From: Frankiales bacterium | Lineage (GTDB): Bacteria > Actinomycetota > Actinomycetes > Mycobacteriales > SCTD01 | DNA length: 10,108 nt | Assembly (NCBI GenBank): GCA_004299215.1 | Contig: SCTD01000175.1 | Location: forward strand, 1 to 10,108 | Reading direction: 5' to 3' | Shown here: piece by piece, positions 6,514 to 10,108 of the stretch | How the letters are laid out: each line of letters opens with the position of its first letter | Numbering within the stretch: the first letter of the stretch is position 1 | Program-made: the position numbers and the translations under genes | Notes under the pieces: model-generated | Database searches by the model: none | Told to the model about the DNA's origin: nothing | What the model saw: the letters and a program-made list of their open reading frames with translations, nothing else

Positions 6514-7373
6514 TCATCGGTGCGCCCCCGGGGCCGTGATGGCACCGACGGTGTCGAGCGGGACGGTGCCGACGTCGTCCCAGCGCACCCGGTCGCCGAG
6601 GAACACCGGCCCCTCGACGCAGGACCGGACCATCCGGGTCAGGCCGTCGTCGCCCACGACCGGCAGCACGCAGGTCATGCAGACCCCGATGCCGCAGGCC
6701 ATCGACTCCTCGACCGCGACCTGGCACGGGATCCCCCGCTCCGCAGCCTGATCCGTGACGGCGCGCAGCATCGCCATCGGCCCGCAGGCGTAGACGACGT
6801 CGGCGCGGCTCTTGTCGAGCACGGCGGGCAGCACGTCGCTGACGCGGCCGTGGAGACCGATCGAGCCGTCGTCGGTGGTGACCGCGAGCGAGTCCGCCAT
6901 CCGCTTGGCCTCCATGAAGCCGAAGAGCCTGTCGGCGGTGCCGGCGCCCAGCACGATGTCGACCCGGCAGCCGCGCTCACGCAGCGCGGTCGCCAGCGGC
7001 AGCAGCGGTGCGCTGCCGTAACCGCCCCCGACCAGCGTCACGTTGACCGGGTTCTTGGGCAGCCGGAACGGCTTGCCCAGCGGGCCGACCACGTCGAGCT
7101 TGTCCTGGGGGCGGCGCTGCGACAGCCAGGCCGTGCCCTTGCCGTGCACGGCGAAGACGAACTCCACCGTGCCGCCGTAGACGCCCCGGTCCTTGACGTC
7201 GTAGATGGCGAACGCCCGGCGCAGCAGCATGCTCGACTCGGGACCGCCGACCTGCACGGCCAGGAAGTGCCCGGGGCGAGTCAGCTCCGGGATCCCCGGC
7301 GCCACCACCGTCATCGCCTGGTAGGCCCCGACCCGCTTGACGCTGAGGATCTCGCCCTGGACCTGCAGCGGCA

Positions 7374-7374
<1 letters not shown>
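6514..7374 (-). CDS. pyrK: Dihydroorotate dehydrogenase electron-transfer subunit (PyrK, FAD and [2Fe-2S])
   Basis: PyrK takes electrons from the FMN of PyrD through a [2Fe-2S] cluster and FAD to NAD+, the defining partner of class 1B enzymes. The 286-residue product is slightly longer than the usual 255-265. An N-terminal FAD-binding barrel covers about 5-105, with RPGHFLAVQV (33-42) and LLRRAFAIYD (50-59). The NAD-binding domain follows, with LVGGGYGSAPLLPLA (114-128) and VYACGPMAML (194-203). The C-terminal cluster motif has Cys227, Cys232, Cys235 and Cys252 (CGIGVCMTC, then C 17 residues on), the same spacing logic as Lactococcus PyrK. The ATG at 7374 shares one base with the carB stop (TGATG) and has no clear Shine-Dalgarno, suggesting coupling to carB. 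A TGA at 6514 ends it 23 bases before pyrD. All cofactor ligands are intact, so the complex should be functional. Confidence 0.95.

Positions 7375-10108
<2,734 letters not shown>

Noticed and set aside
5576..6751. A 391-codon plus-strand frame opposite pyrD and the pyrK end
   Set aside because: Shadow composition with no family resemblance; PyrD on the other strand has full catalytic motifs.

Overview
The window is a housekeeping segment of a high-GC genome, almost certainly from the Actinomycetota. Every gene lies on the minus strand. The order, read in the direction of transcription, is carB, pyrK, pyrD, pyrF, mihF, gmk, rpoZ, coaBC, metK, priA. The carB/pyrF/mihF/gmk/rpoZ/coaBC/metK/priA backbone is the conserved actinobacterial arrangement known from Mycobacterium and Streptomyces. 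The presence of mIHF, an actinobacterial nucleoid protein, and of a PriA without helicase motifs supports the same placement. Frequent GTG or TTG starts and strong G/C third positions fit too. The genus cannot be fixed from the sequence; a member of the Geodermatophilales/Frankiales/Propionibacteriales range is a guess.

Layout from right to left (5' to 3' on the minus strand): carB (enters from beyond the right edge, ends 7374), pyrK (7374-6514) and pyrD (6490-5471) form the late de novo pyrimidine genes together with pyrF (5474-4788). The genes are tightly packed: TGATG links carB and pyrK, GTGA links pyrD and pyrF, and pyrD has its own strong Shine-Dalgarno. A GC-rich hairpin at 4762-4786 follows pyrF and probably ends or attenuates the pyr transcript. 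A second packed block follows: mihF (4698-4381), gmk (4384-3824, TTG start overlapping the mihF stop), rpoZ (3813-3541), coaBC (3531-2329) and metK (2272-1079). A large inverted repeat at 999-1069 then separates metK from priA (958 to beyond the left edge).

Functionally, the right half makes UMP: CarB supplies carbamoyl phosphate, PyrD plus PyrK oxidise dihydroorotate using NAD+, and PyrF decarboxylates OMP. The left half holds a nucleoid protein (mIHF), GMP kinase, the omega subunit of RNA polymerase, two CoA-synthesis steps in one protein, SAM synthetase and a replication-restart protein.

I see no mobile element, CRISPR array, defence system, tRNA or rRNA, and no previously undescribed system. 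The points worth a second look are modest: a class 1B dihydroorotate dehydrogenase with its PyrK partner where mycobacteria and streptomycetes have a class 2 enzyme, a short-type PyrF beside it, a C-terminal tail on PyrD, a CoaBC without the usual ACG cysteine, a helicase-dead PriA, and the long inverted repeat between metK and priA. No gap longer than about 120 bases lacks a gene.
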